From: Bacillota bacterium
Lineage (GTDB): Bacteria > Bacillota > Negativicutes > CTSoil-072
Assembly (NCBI GenBank): GCA_017889545.1
Contig: JAGFZV010000010.1
Coordinates: 1-64,000, forward strand
Reading direction: 5' to 3'
Length of the DNA: 64,000 bases
Below are positions 17,539 to 25,929 of the stretch, piece after piece. Each line of letters begins with the position of its first letter. Position 1 is the stretch's first letter. Made by a program: the position numbers and the translations under genes. The notes under the pieces are model-generated. The model searched no databases. It was not told where the DNA came from and saw only the letters and a list, made by a program, of their open reading frames with translations.

Positions 17539-18753
17539 ATGATCGCGGTATTGAAAATTTTAGTAACATTGGCATTAGTAGTAATTCTTTTGCAAAAAAG
17601 GGTAAATTTAGGCAATGCCATGTTTGCAGGTGCCGGCTTGTTGTTTTTATTGTCCTCGCCGCAACAGGCAACCTTGGAAATAACATTGAAGAACTTGTTA
17701 TTGACTCCCAGCACATGGGAAATTTTGCTGGCGCTTTATTTGGTTATGTGCTTGGAATTTCAGCTTCGGACGAGCGGAATTATTGATGGTTTGATGACGG
17801 CTTCGCGGGCGTTATTCAGAAGCGATAAAGTCTTATTGGCTTTAATGCCGGCTTTTTTGGGTTTTTTGCCTTCGCTTGGCGGAGCGATTTTTTCTGCGCC
17901 GTTGGTTGAAGCGGCGGCAAAGCCATATCAACTTTCCCCGGAACGCAAGACAGCGATCAATTACTGGTTTCGGCATTTATGGGAATGCACGAACCCGATT
18001 ATACCCGCGCTATTGGTCGGCAGTGAAATTATGCAAGTGCCTCTGGGCACTTTGATTAGTCATATGCTTTGGGTATCGGCCATCAGTCTGGCAGTTGGCT
18101 GGATTTATTTTATTACCCCTTTGCGCAGCGAAAGAAAAGTACAGGGAGCACCCAGCGCTGCCGTTTTAACTCCCTCTGCACAATATAAATATTTCTTGTT
18201 AGCTTTGGGGCCGATTTTGGGCAATTTGCTATTGGTCGTTGGTTTTGATGTAAATCCTGCGTTATCGATGCTTGTGGTTGTTGCCACTATGGTTTTTGTA
18301 TTACGACAAGCATCGGATTCTCTTGCTGCTATGTTTAAGCATGCATTCGATAAAAAACTATTATGGGGAATTATCGCTATTTTGTTTTTTCAGTATATGC
18401 TGCGCCAAACCGGTGTCATGATTGATGTTGCATCCGTGCTGCAAAATTCAGGCATTCCGGTGCTGGCTGTTATCGGCACGATTGGATTTATTGCGGGCCT
18501 GCTTACGGGAGCTTCTCAAGGGTATGTGGCGATTGCTTTTCCGTTCGCAGCTGCTGTTGCAACGGGTGATGTGAATGCCGCTGTCACTGCATATGTGGCT
18601 GGATTTGCCGGACAGATGATGTCGCCGGCGCATCTGTGCCTTTTGGTAACGGTAGATTATTTTAAGGCTGATTTCTTAAAGTCGCTGCGTGCGGTTGCTG
18701 CTGTAGCGGCCTGTGTATTGCTGGCGTTATCTTTGCAGACAATATTTTTGTAA
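17539..18753 (+). CDS. DUF401 family membrane protein (putative transporter)
   Basis: 404 residues with about ten to twelve hydrophobic helices. It matches the DUF401 family, related to anion/citrate-type permeases. The segment L-G-F-L-P-S-L-G-G-A-I-F-S-A-P and the C-terminal mirror A-G-L-L-T-G-A-S-Q-G-Y look like paired re-entrant loops. Substrate is unknown. AAAAAAGGAG precedes the ATG. It is followed 31 bases later by an aminopeptidase, so uptake of peptides or an organic anion coupled to hydrolysis is possible but unproven. Confidence 0.85.
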   Translation: MIAVLKILVTLALVVILLQKRVNLGNAMFAGAGLLFLLSSPQQATLEITLKNLLLTPSTWEILLALYLVMCLEFQLRTSGIIDGLMTASRALFRSDKVLLALMPAFLGFLPSLGGAIFSAPLVEAAAKPYQLSPERKTAINYWFRHLWECTNPIIPALLVGSEIMQVPLGTLISHMLWVSAISLAVGWIYFITPLRSERKVQGAPSAAVLTPSAQYKYFLLALGPILGNLLLVVGFDVNPALSMLVVVATMVFVLRQASDSLAAMFKHAFDKKLLWGIIAILFFQYMLRQTGVMIDVASVLQNSGIPVLAVIGTIGFIAGLLTGASQGYVAIAFPFAAAVATGDVNAAVTAYVAGFAGQMMSPAHLCLLVTVDYFKADFLKSLRAVAAVAACVLLALSLQTIFL

Positions 18754-18784
18754 TTTGCTAAAAGGATGATGAGAGGAGTTTATT

Positions 18785-20014
18785 ATGGATACGGCTGCTT
18801 TTGAAAAATATGCCCGATTAATTGTAAAAACAGGAATTAATATTCAACCAGATCAAATATTGGTCATTTCGTCTCCGATTGAGTGCGCTTTTTTTGCCCG
18901 GATGGCAGCTCAGGCTGCTTATCGTGAAGGTGCAAGGGATGTAGTTATGAACTGGAACGACGAATTGTTTTCCAAGCTTAGATATCTGCATGCACCCGAA
19001 GCGGTTTTTGAGACATTTCCTCAGTGGCAAAAAGATTTTTACCTGTTTTATATGCAGCAAGGAGCCGCTTTTTTAACGATCGATGCGTCCGACCCTGAAA
19101 TTTTGAAAGAAGTAAACCCGGATCTGGTGGCAAAAGCTCAGAGGGTCCGAAATTCTGCTCTGCAGACATTCAGAGAAAGTTTGATGTGCAACAAAAACGC
19201 CTGGAGTGTTGTTTCGATCCCGACAGCCTCGTGGGCTAGCAAAGTTTTTCCCGAAATATCGGAAACAGCAGCAGTCGGGAAGCTATGGGAAGCCATTTTA
19301 AAGGCGGTGCGCGTGGATACGGATGATCCTGTTGCAGCGTGGGAGATGCACAAAGCAGTTTTAAAAGAAAGATTGGATTTTTTAAATTCTTGTAAATTTC
19401 AATTCCTTCACTTCAAAAATTCTTTAGGGACAGATTTGCATGTGGAACTCCCTGAGGGTCATGTATGGCTTGGCGGATCTGAACACACTTTATCTGGAGT
19501 CGAGTTTATTGCCAATATGCCAACGGAGGAAGTCTTTACTCTGCCGAAGAAAACGGGAGTGAACGGCACTGTGACAAGTTCGCGGCCGCTGAGCTACAAT
19601 GGCAATTTAGTTGAAAAGATGTCGTTCGAGTTTGAGAATGGCAAAATTATTAAATTTGATGCCGGAAAGCATACAGAAATCATTAAGAAATTGATTGAAA
19701 CCGATGCCGGGGCAAGTTTCCTTGGAGAGGTGGCGTTGGTGCCGCAGAAGTCGCCAATTTCAGAATCGGGTATTGTATTTTTGAATACCCTTTTTGATGA
19801 AAATGCGTCTTGCCATTTGGCGCTGGGGAAAGCCTACCCGGTCTGTGTTCAGGGCAACGAAGAGATGAACAAAGAAGCCTTGGATTTTATCGGCGTAAAT
19901 GATTCTCTTGTTCATGTTGACTTCATGATCGGTTCAGAGGATATGGAAATTATCGGGACAGCGGCAAACGGAAAACAAACTCCGGTATTTTTGAAGGGTA
20001 ATTTTGTACTATAA
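18785..20014 (+). CDS. M29 family aminopeptidase
   Basis: 409-residue cytoplasmic metallo-aminopeptidase of the AmpS/PepS (M29) family, cleaving N-terminal residues from peptides. Metal-site segments seen are N-M-P-T-E-E-V-F-T (Glu), G-E-V-A-L-V (Glu), D-E-N-A-S-C-H-L-A-L-G (His) and H-V-D-F-M-I-G (His/Asp). Length is standard. GAGAGGAG lies just before the ATG. Probably co-transcribed with the DUF401 gene. Confidence 0.92.
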   Translation: MDTAAFEKYARLIVKTGINIQPDQILVISSPIECAFFARMAAQAAYREGARDVVMNWNDELFSKLRYLHAPEAVFETFPQWQKDFYLFYMQQGAAFLTIDASDPEILKEVNPDLVAKAQRVRNSALQTFRESLMCNKNAWSVVSIPTASWASKVFPEISETAAVGKLWEAILKAVRVDTDDPVAAWEMHKAVLKERLDFLNSCKFQFLHFKNSLGTDLHVELPEGHVWLGGSEHTLSGVEFIANMPTEEVFTLPKKTGVNGTVTSSRPLSYNGNLVEKMSFEFENGKIIKFDAGKHTEIIKKLIETDAGASFLGEVALVPQKSPISESGIVFLNTLFDENASCHLALGKAYPVCVQGNEEMNKEALDFIGVNDSLVHVDFMIGSEDMEIIGTAANGKQTPVFLKGNFVL

Positions 20015-20045
20015 AGGGTGTTTTGCGAAACTGAGCGTTGTTTTT

Positions 20046-20085
20046 ACAGAGAACTCCGTCAAGCGGGCTTCTCTGTTTTATTTTT
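20046..20085 (+). terminator. terminator of DUF401-aminopeptidase operon
   Basis: ACAGAGAA (20046-20053) pairs with TTCTCTGT (20069-20076), with an inner CCG/CGG pairing, followed by TTTATTTTT. Confidence 0.75.
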
Positions 20086-20348
20086 GACTGACCTCTTATC
20101 ATTTATCCTTTGCAGAACCCGCAATACCCCATTCGGGGCACAAAGAGAATTGATATGCCGACAAAGAAAAGTTTGATGATTTGTAATGAACTTAAGTTTG
20201 GTAAATGGTTCAAAAAATGGGTTTTAATATATATTGACTGGTGTTATGGTCTGGTTATATAATTAACTCCTAACATTATAATAGTATATAGTTAAGCAGA
20301 AAATTTACAAAATATGACTTACTGAATTGAAAAAAAGGAGTTAATACT
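20086..20348. promoter_or_regulatory. fabH upstream region with promoter
   Basis: TTGACT 20234-20239, 18-base spacer, TATAAT 20258-20263. The ~85-base A/T-rich leader that follows has a short TTAAC...GTTAA symmetry but no match I recognise to the FapR operator. Nothing else is evident in the region. Confidence 0.5.
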
Positions 20349-21344
20349 ATGAATAAAAATCAAGCAGGGATTTTAGGGATAGGCTCGTATATCCCAGAAA
20401 AAATTGTGACGAATAAAGACTTGGAAAAGATAATGAATACATCCGATGAGTGGATTGTCGAGCGTACAGGCATTCACGAACGGCGTGTCGCTGCAGATGA
20501 TCAGGCTACTTCGGACTTGGCCACTGAAGCGGCACGGAGGGCATTGGAAGATGCCGGAATTGGTCCTGATGAACTGGACTTGATTATTGTGGCTACTGTT
20601 ACACCGGACATGTCGTTCCCGTCCACAGCCTGTTTGGTACAGAATAATTTGAAAGCCGTCAATGCTGCTGCCTTTGATCTTACTGCAGTATGCTCGGGGT
20701 TTGTCTATGGGCTTGCGGTCGGCAGCCAGTTTATCCAGACGGGACTTTACAAGAAAGTTTTGGTCATTGGCGCTGAAGCGTTGTCGCGGATCATGGATTG
20801 GACAGACCGTAATACAGGCATGATTTTTGGCGATGGCGCCGGTGCGGTTGTGTTGGGAGTCACTTCGCCAGGCTGCGGAATTCTTGGCATTCATCTGGGA
20901 TCGGATGGTTCGGGCGGTGATTTATTAAAGGTTTCTGCCGGCGGGTCGCGCCTGCCTGCTTCGCTGGACACCGTAGCGAAACGGCAGCATTTTATCTATA
21001 TGAACGGAAAAGAAGTATTTAAATTTGCAGTTAAGATCATGGGCGATGCTGCTAACAAAGCGCTCGAAAATGCAAAACTTACTGCAGCCGATATTGATTG
21101 TTTTGTTCCACATCAGGCGAACATTCGCATTGTTCAATCCGCCGCTAAGCGATTGGGTTTTCCGATGGAAAAAGTAGTAGTAAATGTTGATAAATATGGG
21201 AATACTTCGGCAGCCTCGATTCCCATTGCATTGGATGAAGCGGTGAAAAGCGGACGAATAAAAAATGGCAATACAATTTTATTGGTAGGCTTCGGCGGAG
21301 GGTTGACCTGGGCTTCGAGCGTCATAAAATGGTGCAAAGGATAA
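20349..21344 (+). CDS. fabH: 3-oxoacyl-ACP synthase III
   Basis: 331-residue beta-ketoacyl-ACP synthase III, which starts fatty acid synthesis by condensing an acyl-CoA primer with malonyl-ACP. The catalytic triad is visible: Cys115 (A-V-C-S-G-F), His255 (V-P-H-Q-A-N) and Asn285 (Y-G-N-T-S). AAAAAAGGAG precedes the ATG. It stands apart from any other fab gene, directly upstream of the ilv operons. Branched primers from the Ile/Val/Leu route could be its substrate, which is inference from position only. Confidence 0.93.
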   Translation: MNKNQAGILGIGSYIPEKIVTNKDLEKIMNTSDEWIVERTGIHERRVAADDQATSDLATEAARRALEDAGIGPDELDLIIVATVTPDMSFPSTACLVQNNLKAVNAAAFDLTAVCSGFVYGLAVGSQFIQTGLYKKVLVIGAEALSRIMDWTDRNTGMIFGDGAGAVVLGVTSPGCGILGIHLGSDGSGGDLLKVSAGGSRLPASLDTVAKRQHFIYMNGKEVFKFAVKIMGDAANKALENAKLTAADIDCFVPHQANIRIVQSAAKRLGFPMEKVVVNVDKYGNTSAASIPIALDEAVKSGRIKNGNTILLVGFGGGLTWASSVIKWCKG

Positions 21345-21352
21345 ATTACTGG

Positions 21353-21410
21353 AAAAGTATACATTAATAAGACTGATTTTGAATTAAATAAGAACAAAAT
21401 GTATACTTTT
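21353..21410. repeat. 13-bp inverted repeat, possible fabH terminator
   Basis: AAAAGTATACATT at 21353-21365 and its exact complement at 21398-21410, ending in TTTT. The 32-base loop makes it a weak terminator. The GTATAC core recurs just after the ilv promoter (about 21443) and near both elements of the second ilv leader, so a protein-binding role is also possible. Confidence 0.4.
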
Positions 21411-21413
21411 GTG

Positions 21414-21442
21414 TTGACATTTCTTATTTATCATGCAATAAT
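21414..21442 (+). promoter_or_regulatory. promoter of first ilv operon
   Basis: TTGACA 21414-21419, 17-base spacer, AATAAT 21437-21442. The second operon has the same elements and spacing at 24025-24053. Confidence 0.65.
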
Positions 21443-21476
21443 GTATACAAGATACAGAAAGAACAAGATAATTTTG

Positions 21477-21627
21477 AGAAAGGGCATTTAGGGTTCCGCC
21501 GCTATTACTGAGTGGGCCTGGACCGAGCAATGCCGGGTGCAGAACGAACTGCATTACACCGTGAGCACAAAAGGCTCTGCGGAAAGTTTCTTATCGGAAT
21601 TGGTAAGAAACTTTTCGCAGAGCCTTT
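21477..21627 (+). promoter_or_regulatory. ykkC-type aptamer, probable ppGpp riboswitch, with hairpin
   Basis: Conserved ykkC blocks are visible: TTAGGGTTCCG near 21488, CCTGGACCGAGC near 21518, and ACACCGTGAGCACAAAAGG near 21556. A 24-bp hairpin follows (21570-21593 with 21604-21627), sharing its left arm with the aptamer's 3' end; it is a probable expression platform though its U-tract is weak. ykkC subtype 2a senses ppGpp and is known to precede branched-chain amino acid genes, often in tandem with a T-box. That context, rather than a ligand-specific base, is why I prefer ppGpp over guanidine or PRPP. Confidence 0.75.
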
Positions 21628-21649
21628 CGAATTTACAAAAGAAATTGTA

Positions 21650-21920
21650 AGCGATGACTGGGAACGAAATGACTGTTCAACCCGTTGCAGAGAGCCGGTG
21701 GTTGGTGCGAACCGGTGCGGCGCAGTTATTTTCAATCACCCAGGAGCTCTTTGCTGAAGCGAGTACAATGTGTACTGGTGTGTAAGCCAAAGCGTAAATC
21801 CTGCGTTACAGGATAGCCGGTGATGGCCGGAGAGAAGAGTATAATTGCAGGGTGGTACCGCGGGATTTAGCCCCCGCCCCTGCTATGCGAGGTTTAGCGC
21901 ATAGCAGGGGCGGGGGTTTT
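21650..21920 (+). promoter_or_regulatory. T-box leader, apparent Ile specifier
   Basis: Stem I starts at GCGATGACTGGGAACG. The AGAGAGCCGGTGGTTGGTGCG distal region is at about 21690-21711, and the specifier region reads ATC (21735-21737) followed by ACC. The T-box sequence AGGGTGGTACCGCG is at 21849-21862. The terminator has a 19-bp G/C-rich stem (21871-21889 with 21898-21916) and TTTT. Uncharged tRNA-Ile would favour the antiterminator. ATC is my reading of the specifier by alignment to the second copy, where the same position is GTC. Confidence 0.9.
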
Positions 21921-21945
21921 CTAGTAAGAAAAGGAGGAGTCAAGC

Positions 21946-22224
21946 ATGAAACAAACAGTCCTGATTTCATTACGAAACCAAGAGGAAGGATTAGTCCGTT
22001 TAATCGGCGTTTTTCGTCGCCGTGGGTATCGGATCGAAAAGTTGTCAATGTCAATAAATCAGGCAGACGATATGAAAATTCTTGTGACTTTTTCCTGTAA
22101 TCAACTTACAGAGCATCAATTATTGCACTATGTCAAGAAATTGATTGATGTAGTTACCGTAGAAGTGGTCGATGATCACTCCAACTTTGCAGAAAGATAT
22201 ATAACGGCGCACCAAAGCGCCTAA
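21946..22224 (+). CDS. ilvN: acetolactate synthase small subunit (short type)
   Basis: 92-residue ACT-domain regulatory subunit of acetohydroxyacid synthase. The core [13 protein letters not shown] is the family signature. At this length it resembles the short enterobacterial IlvM/IlvN rather than the ~160-residue IlvH with a second domain. AAGGAGGAG precedes the ATG. It lies before ilvB, the reverse of the common order. It is homologous to the second copy at 24605-24883. Confidence 0.9.
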   Translation: MKQTVLISLRNQEEGLVRLIGVFRRRGYRIEKLSMSINQADDMKILVTFSCNQLTEHQLLHYVKKLIDVVTVEVVDDHSNFAERYITAHQSA

Positions 22225-22263
22225 CCAGCAAAAAATGGGCCAAATTAGAAGGAGGGGCAAACC

Positions 22264-23928
22264 ATGCAGTTATCAGGCAGCGAAATGATTGTGAAATGTT
22301 TGTTGGAACAGAATGTTGATACGGTATTTGGGTATCCGGGCGGCGCAATTATGCCACTGTATGATGCACTGTATGATGCTCCGATACGTCATGTTTTAAC
22401 CGTTCATGAACAAGGCGCAGCGCATGCGGCAGATGGTTATGCCCGCTCTTGTGGAAAAGTAGGAGTTTGCATCGCCACATCGGGGCCTGGGGCTACGAAC
22501 CTAGTCACCGGATTGGCAACCGCTTTTATGGATTCCTCACCGGTTGTAGCGATTACGGGCCAAGTAGCGACATCGTTTTTGGGGCGGGATGCTTTTCAAG
22601 AAATCGATATTGTTGGAATGACGATGTCGGTAACCAAGCATAATTTTTTGGTTAGGGATCTTTCTTCACTGGCGGAAATTGTACGCATGGCATTTCGCAT
22701 CGCGGCCAGTGGCAGGCCCGGGCCGGTTTTAATCGATGTTCCGAGAGATATATTGTTAGCTCAAGGTGAGTTTGTTCCTGGTTTTTCCTTCGAGAAGGAG
22801 AACGCTTCGACGGATGTTTCTTACCAGCAGGCAGTGATTAGTGCCGCTGACGCAATCAGCAATTCCGAGCGTCCGGTTATGCTTGTCGGCGGAGGAATTA
22901 AAGCAGGACAAACATGGGAAGAGGCACGAAAACTTGCGGATACCATCGGTATCCCGGCAGTGAGTACGCTTATGGGTCTTGGCGCATTCTCCGTAAAGGA
23001 CGCCGGATTCCTGGGGATGACAGGAATGCATGGGCATAAAACTGCAAATTGGGCGGTTAGTGAAGCGGATGTGATTTTGGGAATTGGCACTCGGTTCAAT
23101 GATCGTATCACTAGCGATTGCAGCAAATACGTACAGGGGAAAACGATTATTCATTTGGATGTCGACCCTGCCGAAATGAGTAAAAACATTCCGGCGGATA
23201 TTATGATTATTGGAGATCTGCGGCAAACGTTAAATACGTTAAATGACTTGTTTTTGCAGCGTCCATCCGTTGATTTTTCAGCATGGCGAAAAAAAATCGC
23301 CAACTGGCGGCAAGAGTTTCCTATCGAATATAAGGCAAGCCAATTGAATGCCCCATGGATGATGAAGCATATGTCGGAGAACATAGCGGGAAAATCGGTC
23401 GTTTGGGTTACTGATGTCGGCCAACATCAAATGTGGGCTGCGCAGCACTTGCAGATTGGCACCCCGCGCGAGTGGATTTCTCCAGGTGGCTTAGGAACGA
23501 TGGGGTTTGGTTTGCCTGCGGCAATAGGGGCCCAGATTGCTTGCCCGGATAAACAGACGGTCTTGGTTGTAGGCGATGGCGGATTCAAAATGACCGGCAT
23601 GGAATTATATACTGCTATTAATGCAAAATTACCTCTGATTGTTGTGATCATTAATAATCAGGCATTGGGAATGGTGCGTCAATGGCAGGAACTGTTTTTT
23701 CAACAGCGTTATTCTGCAACGATTTTGTCGCGCTTTGATTTTGTCAGCTTTTCTCATGCCTGTGGCGCTTCTGCAGTCGAAGTATTTAATCCATCCGAAT
23801 TTTCATCCGCTTTTGAGCAGGCCCTGCAATCTGAACGGGCTTTTGTCATTGTCGCCAATGTTGAGACAGGTGATCTTGTTGACCCGATGGTATCTCCGGG
23901 TCAGTCCATTAATCAATTTGTTCGTTAA
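22264..23928 (+). CDS. ilvB: acetolactate synthase large subunit, copy 1
   Basis: 554-residue thiamine-diphosphate enzyme of the first common step to Ile, Val and Leu. The catalytic Glu is in V-H-E-Q-G-A-A-H-A-A-D-G, and the cofactor motif is G-D-G-G-F ... N-N. It keeps G-M-V-R-Q-W474-Q-E-L-F-F, like E. coli AHAS II, whose matching Trp464 gives preference for 2-ketobutyrate, the Ile route. AGAAGGAGG lies before the ATG. The first ~45 bases and the ribosome-binding region are nearly identical to copy 2, so the pair arose by duplication. Confidence 0.95.
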   Translation: MQLSGSEMIVKCLLEQNVDTVFGYPGGAIMPLYDALYDAPIRHVLTVHEQGAAHAADGYARSCGKVGVCIATSGPGATNLVTGLATAFMDSSPVVAITGQVATSFLGRDAFQEIDIVGMTMSVTKHNFLVRDLSSLAEIVRMAFRIAASGRPGPVLIDVPRDILLAQGEFVPGFSFEKENASTDVSYQQAVISAADAISNSERPVMLVGGGIKAGQTWEEARKLADTIGIPAVSTLMGLGAFSVKDAGFLGMTGMHGHKTANWAVSEADVILGIGTRFNDRITSDCSKYVQGKTIIHLDVDPAEMSKNIPADIMIIGDLRQTLNTLNDLFLQRPSVDFSAWRKKIANWRQEFPIEYKASQLNAPWMMKHMSENIAGKSVVWVTDVGQHQMWAAQHLQIGTPREWISPGGLGTMGFGLPAAIGAQIACPDKQTVLVVGDGGFKMTGMELYTAINAKLPLIVVIINNQALGMVRQWQELFFQQRYSATILSRFDFVSFSHACGASAVEVFNPSEFSSAFEQALQSERAFVIVANVETGDLVDPMVSPGQSINQFVR

Positions 23929-24024
23929 CCGCCTAAAGTTTTCTTCTGAACTGAAGAAAATTATAAAAGTATACAATTTAAAATGTTTTTTAATAAAAAT
24001 AGCATTTAAAATGTAACTTTTTTA

Positions 24025-24053
24025 TTGACATTGCTTGTTTTTCGTGTAATAAT
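24025..24053 (+). promoter_or_regulatory. promoter of second ilv operon
   Basis: TTGACA 24025-24030, 17-base spacer, AATAAT 24048-24053, duplicated from the first leader. Confidence 0.65.
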
Positions 24054-24090
24054 GTATACAAAATACAGATGAATATAATAATTTTGAGAA

Positions 24091-24235
24091 AGGGCATTTA
24101 GGGTTCCGCCGCTATCAATGAGTGGGTTTGGGCCGAGCAATGCCGAATGCAGAATGAACTGCATTACACCGTGAGTATAAAAGGCTCTGCGGAAAGTTTC
24201 TTATCAGGATTGGTAAGGAATTTTCCGCAGAGCCT
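24091..24235 (+). promoter_or_regulatory. second ykkC-type aptamer, probable ppGpp riboswitch
   Basis: Same blocks as the first copy: TTAGGGTTCCG, then TTTGGGCCGAGC (two changes from copy 1), then ACACCGTGAGTATAAAAGG. The following hairpin AAAGGCTCTGCGG...CCGCAGAGCCTTTT keeps its base pairs while its loop side differs, showing compensatory or neutral drift since duplication. Confidence 0.72.
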
Positions 24236-24270
24236 TTTATGCTTTTAGAAAAAATATAATTTTAGAAACA

Positions 24271-24562
24271 GTAGCGATGACTAGGATCGGAATATCTGTC
24301 TAACCCGTTGCAGAGAGCCGGTGGTTGGTGTGAACCGGTGCGGTGCAGTTATTTCAAGTCACCTTGGAGCTCTTCGCTGAAGCCAATGCAGCCAAGTAAG
24401 TTTTGTTCTGTATTGGTGTGTAAGCCAAAGCGTAAATCCTGCGTTAAAGGATAGCCCGCGGAGGCTGGCGGGAAGAGTATAATTGCAGGGTGGTACCGCG
24501 GAATATAAAATCCGCCCCTGCTATGCGACGGTTATCGCATGGCAGGAGCGGATTTTATATTC
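24271..24562 (+). promoter_or_regulatory. second T-box leader, apparent Val specifier
   Basis: Same layout as copy 1. GCGATGACTAGGATCGG is at the base of stem I, with the AGAGAGCCGGTGGTTGGTG distal element. The specifier position reads GTC (24358-24360) followed by ACC, and T-box AGGGTGGTACCGCG is at 24487-24500. The terminator stem runs 24501-24562 with the ATAAAATCCGC/GCGGATTTTAT pairing. The ATC-to-GTC change suggests response to tRNA-Val. Confidence 0.88.
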
Positions 24563-24604
24563 CATAAATTCAATCTGACAGCGAAAGAGGGAGGCGTTTT
24601 GGGG

Positions 24605-24883
24605 ATGAAACATACTGTTCAAATCGTGTTGCAAAGTAAGGAAGAAGGAATAGGACGATTAGTGGGCGTTTTTCGCCGTCGCGGCTACCAGATTGAAAGT
24701 CTGTTAATGACGATGGATCAGACGGAATATATGAGGATTATTGTCACTGTTACCTGTAATCAGCTGGCATTACAGCAGCTATTGCAGCATATAGATAAAT
24801 TGATTGATGTAGTTACTGTAGAAGTGGCAGATGATCACGTCACTTCTGCAGAAATATACATACCCGCGCATCAGAGCGCTTAA
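24605..24883 (+). CDS. ilvN: acetolactate synthase small subunit, copy 2
   Basis: 92-residue ACT-domain regulatory subunit, homologous to copy 1 (shared [10 protein letters not shown] and the [10 protein letters not shown] segment). The start at 24605 has GGGAGG 9-10 bases upstream; the frame is open 22 codons further, but those codons lie in the T-box terminator. It is 25 bases ahead of ilvC. Confidence 0.9.
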   Translation: MKHTVQIVLQSKEEGIGRLVGVFRRRGYQIESLLMTMDQTEYMRIIVTVTCNQLALQQLLQHIDKLIDVVTVEVADDHVTSAEIYIPAHQSA

Positions 24884-24908
24884 TCAGCAAAAAAAGAGGG
24901 GGATTACT

Positions 24909-25904
24909 ATGAAAAAATTGTATTATGACCAAGATGCCAACTGGGAGATGATCAAAGACAAGCATGTAGCGGTTCTTGGCTATGGAAGTCAAGGACGGGC
25001 GCACGCGATGAATTTGCATGACAGCGGAGTCAAAGTTACAGTAGGCCTGTATGAAGGAAGCAAATCCTGGAATAAGGCCGCTTCTGACGGGCTTGCCGTT
25101 GCGACAGTGAAAGACGCTGTAAACCAAGCCGACCTGACTGTGATGCTCTTGCCGGATGAAAAACAGGCGGCCGTTTACTCAGAGCAGGTTGGGCCGTATT
25201 TGCGTAAAGGAGCGGCATTGGTATTCGCTCATGGGTTTAATATTCACTTCAATCAGATTCAGCCGCCTGCTGATGTGGACGTTTTTATGGTTGCTCCCAA
25301 AGGACCCGGTCATTTGGTCCGGCGTACCTTCGAAGAAGGAAACGGTGTGCCGTGCCTGTTGGCAGTGCATCAGGACAGTACGGGGAATGCGCATGATCTT
25401 GGCTTGGCTTATGCCCGGGGGATCGGCGGGACACGTGCCGGCGTGCTGCCGACTACGTTCACAGAAGAAACGGAAACGGATTTGTTTGGGGAGCAGGCAG
25501 TTTTATGTGGCGGGGTTACCGAATTGATCTGTGCTGGGTTTGAGACGTTGGTAGAGGCCGGGTATCAGCCGGAATCAGCTTATTTCGAATGCATGCATGA
25601 AATGAAGTTAATTGTTGATCTCATGTATGAGGGCGGTCTGGCCGGAATGCGCTATTCGATCAGCGATACGGCCGAGTTTGGCGATTATATGACCGGATCA
25701 CGGATCATTACGGAAGATACTCGTGCAGAGATGAGAAAAATATTGGCTGAAATTCAAAACGGACAGTTTGCCAATAAATGGATTTTAGAAAACCGGGCGA
25801 ACCGGCCGGTTTTCAATGCAATGAGGAGACAGAAGGCTGAGCATTCCATTGAGAAGGTTGGCAAAGAATTAAGGGCAATGATGCCATGGCTTAAGAAAAA
25901 ATGA
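24909..25904 (+). CDS. ilvC: ketol-acid reductoisomerase
   Basis: 331-residue class I (short) reductoisomerase, converting acetolactate or acetohydroxybutyrate to the dihydroxy acids. An N-terminal Rossmann motif [10 protein letters not shown] is followed by A-P-K-G-P-G and the C-terminal knotted domain with E-x-x-x-E metal ligands (D-L-F-G-E-Q and E-C-M-H-E). GAGGGGGATT precedes the ATG; upstream in-frame codons overlap ilvN and are rejected. Only the second operon carries ilvC. Confidence 0.95.
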   Translation: MKKLYYDQDANWEMIKDKHVAVLGYGSQGRAHAMNLHDSGVKVTVGLYEGSKSWNKAASDGLAVATVKDAVNQADLTVMLLPDEKQAAVYSEQVGPYLRKGAALVFAHGFNIHFNQIQPPADVDVFMVAPKGPGHLVRRTFEEGNGVPCLLAVHQDSTGNAHDLGLAYARGIGGTRAGVLPTTFTEETETDLFGEQAVLCGGVTELICAGFETLVEAGYQPESAYFECMHEMKLIVDLMYEGGLAGMRYSISDTAEFGDYMTGSRIITEDTRAEMRKILAEIQNGQFANKWILENRANRPVFNAMRRQKAEHSIEKVGKELRAMMPWLKKK

Positions 25905-25929
25905 GCCGGATTGGAAGGAGGGGCAGACC

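Noticed and set aside
21470-21484. AATTTTGAGAAAGGG as a CodY box at the ilv leaders
   Set aside because: Four mismatches to the CodY consensus, and the bases are part of the conserved riboswitch 5' region.
24539-24604. N-terminal extension of the second ilvN
   Set aside because: These codons lie in the T-box terminator and leader and have no ribosome site. The start at 24605 matches the first copy.
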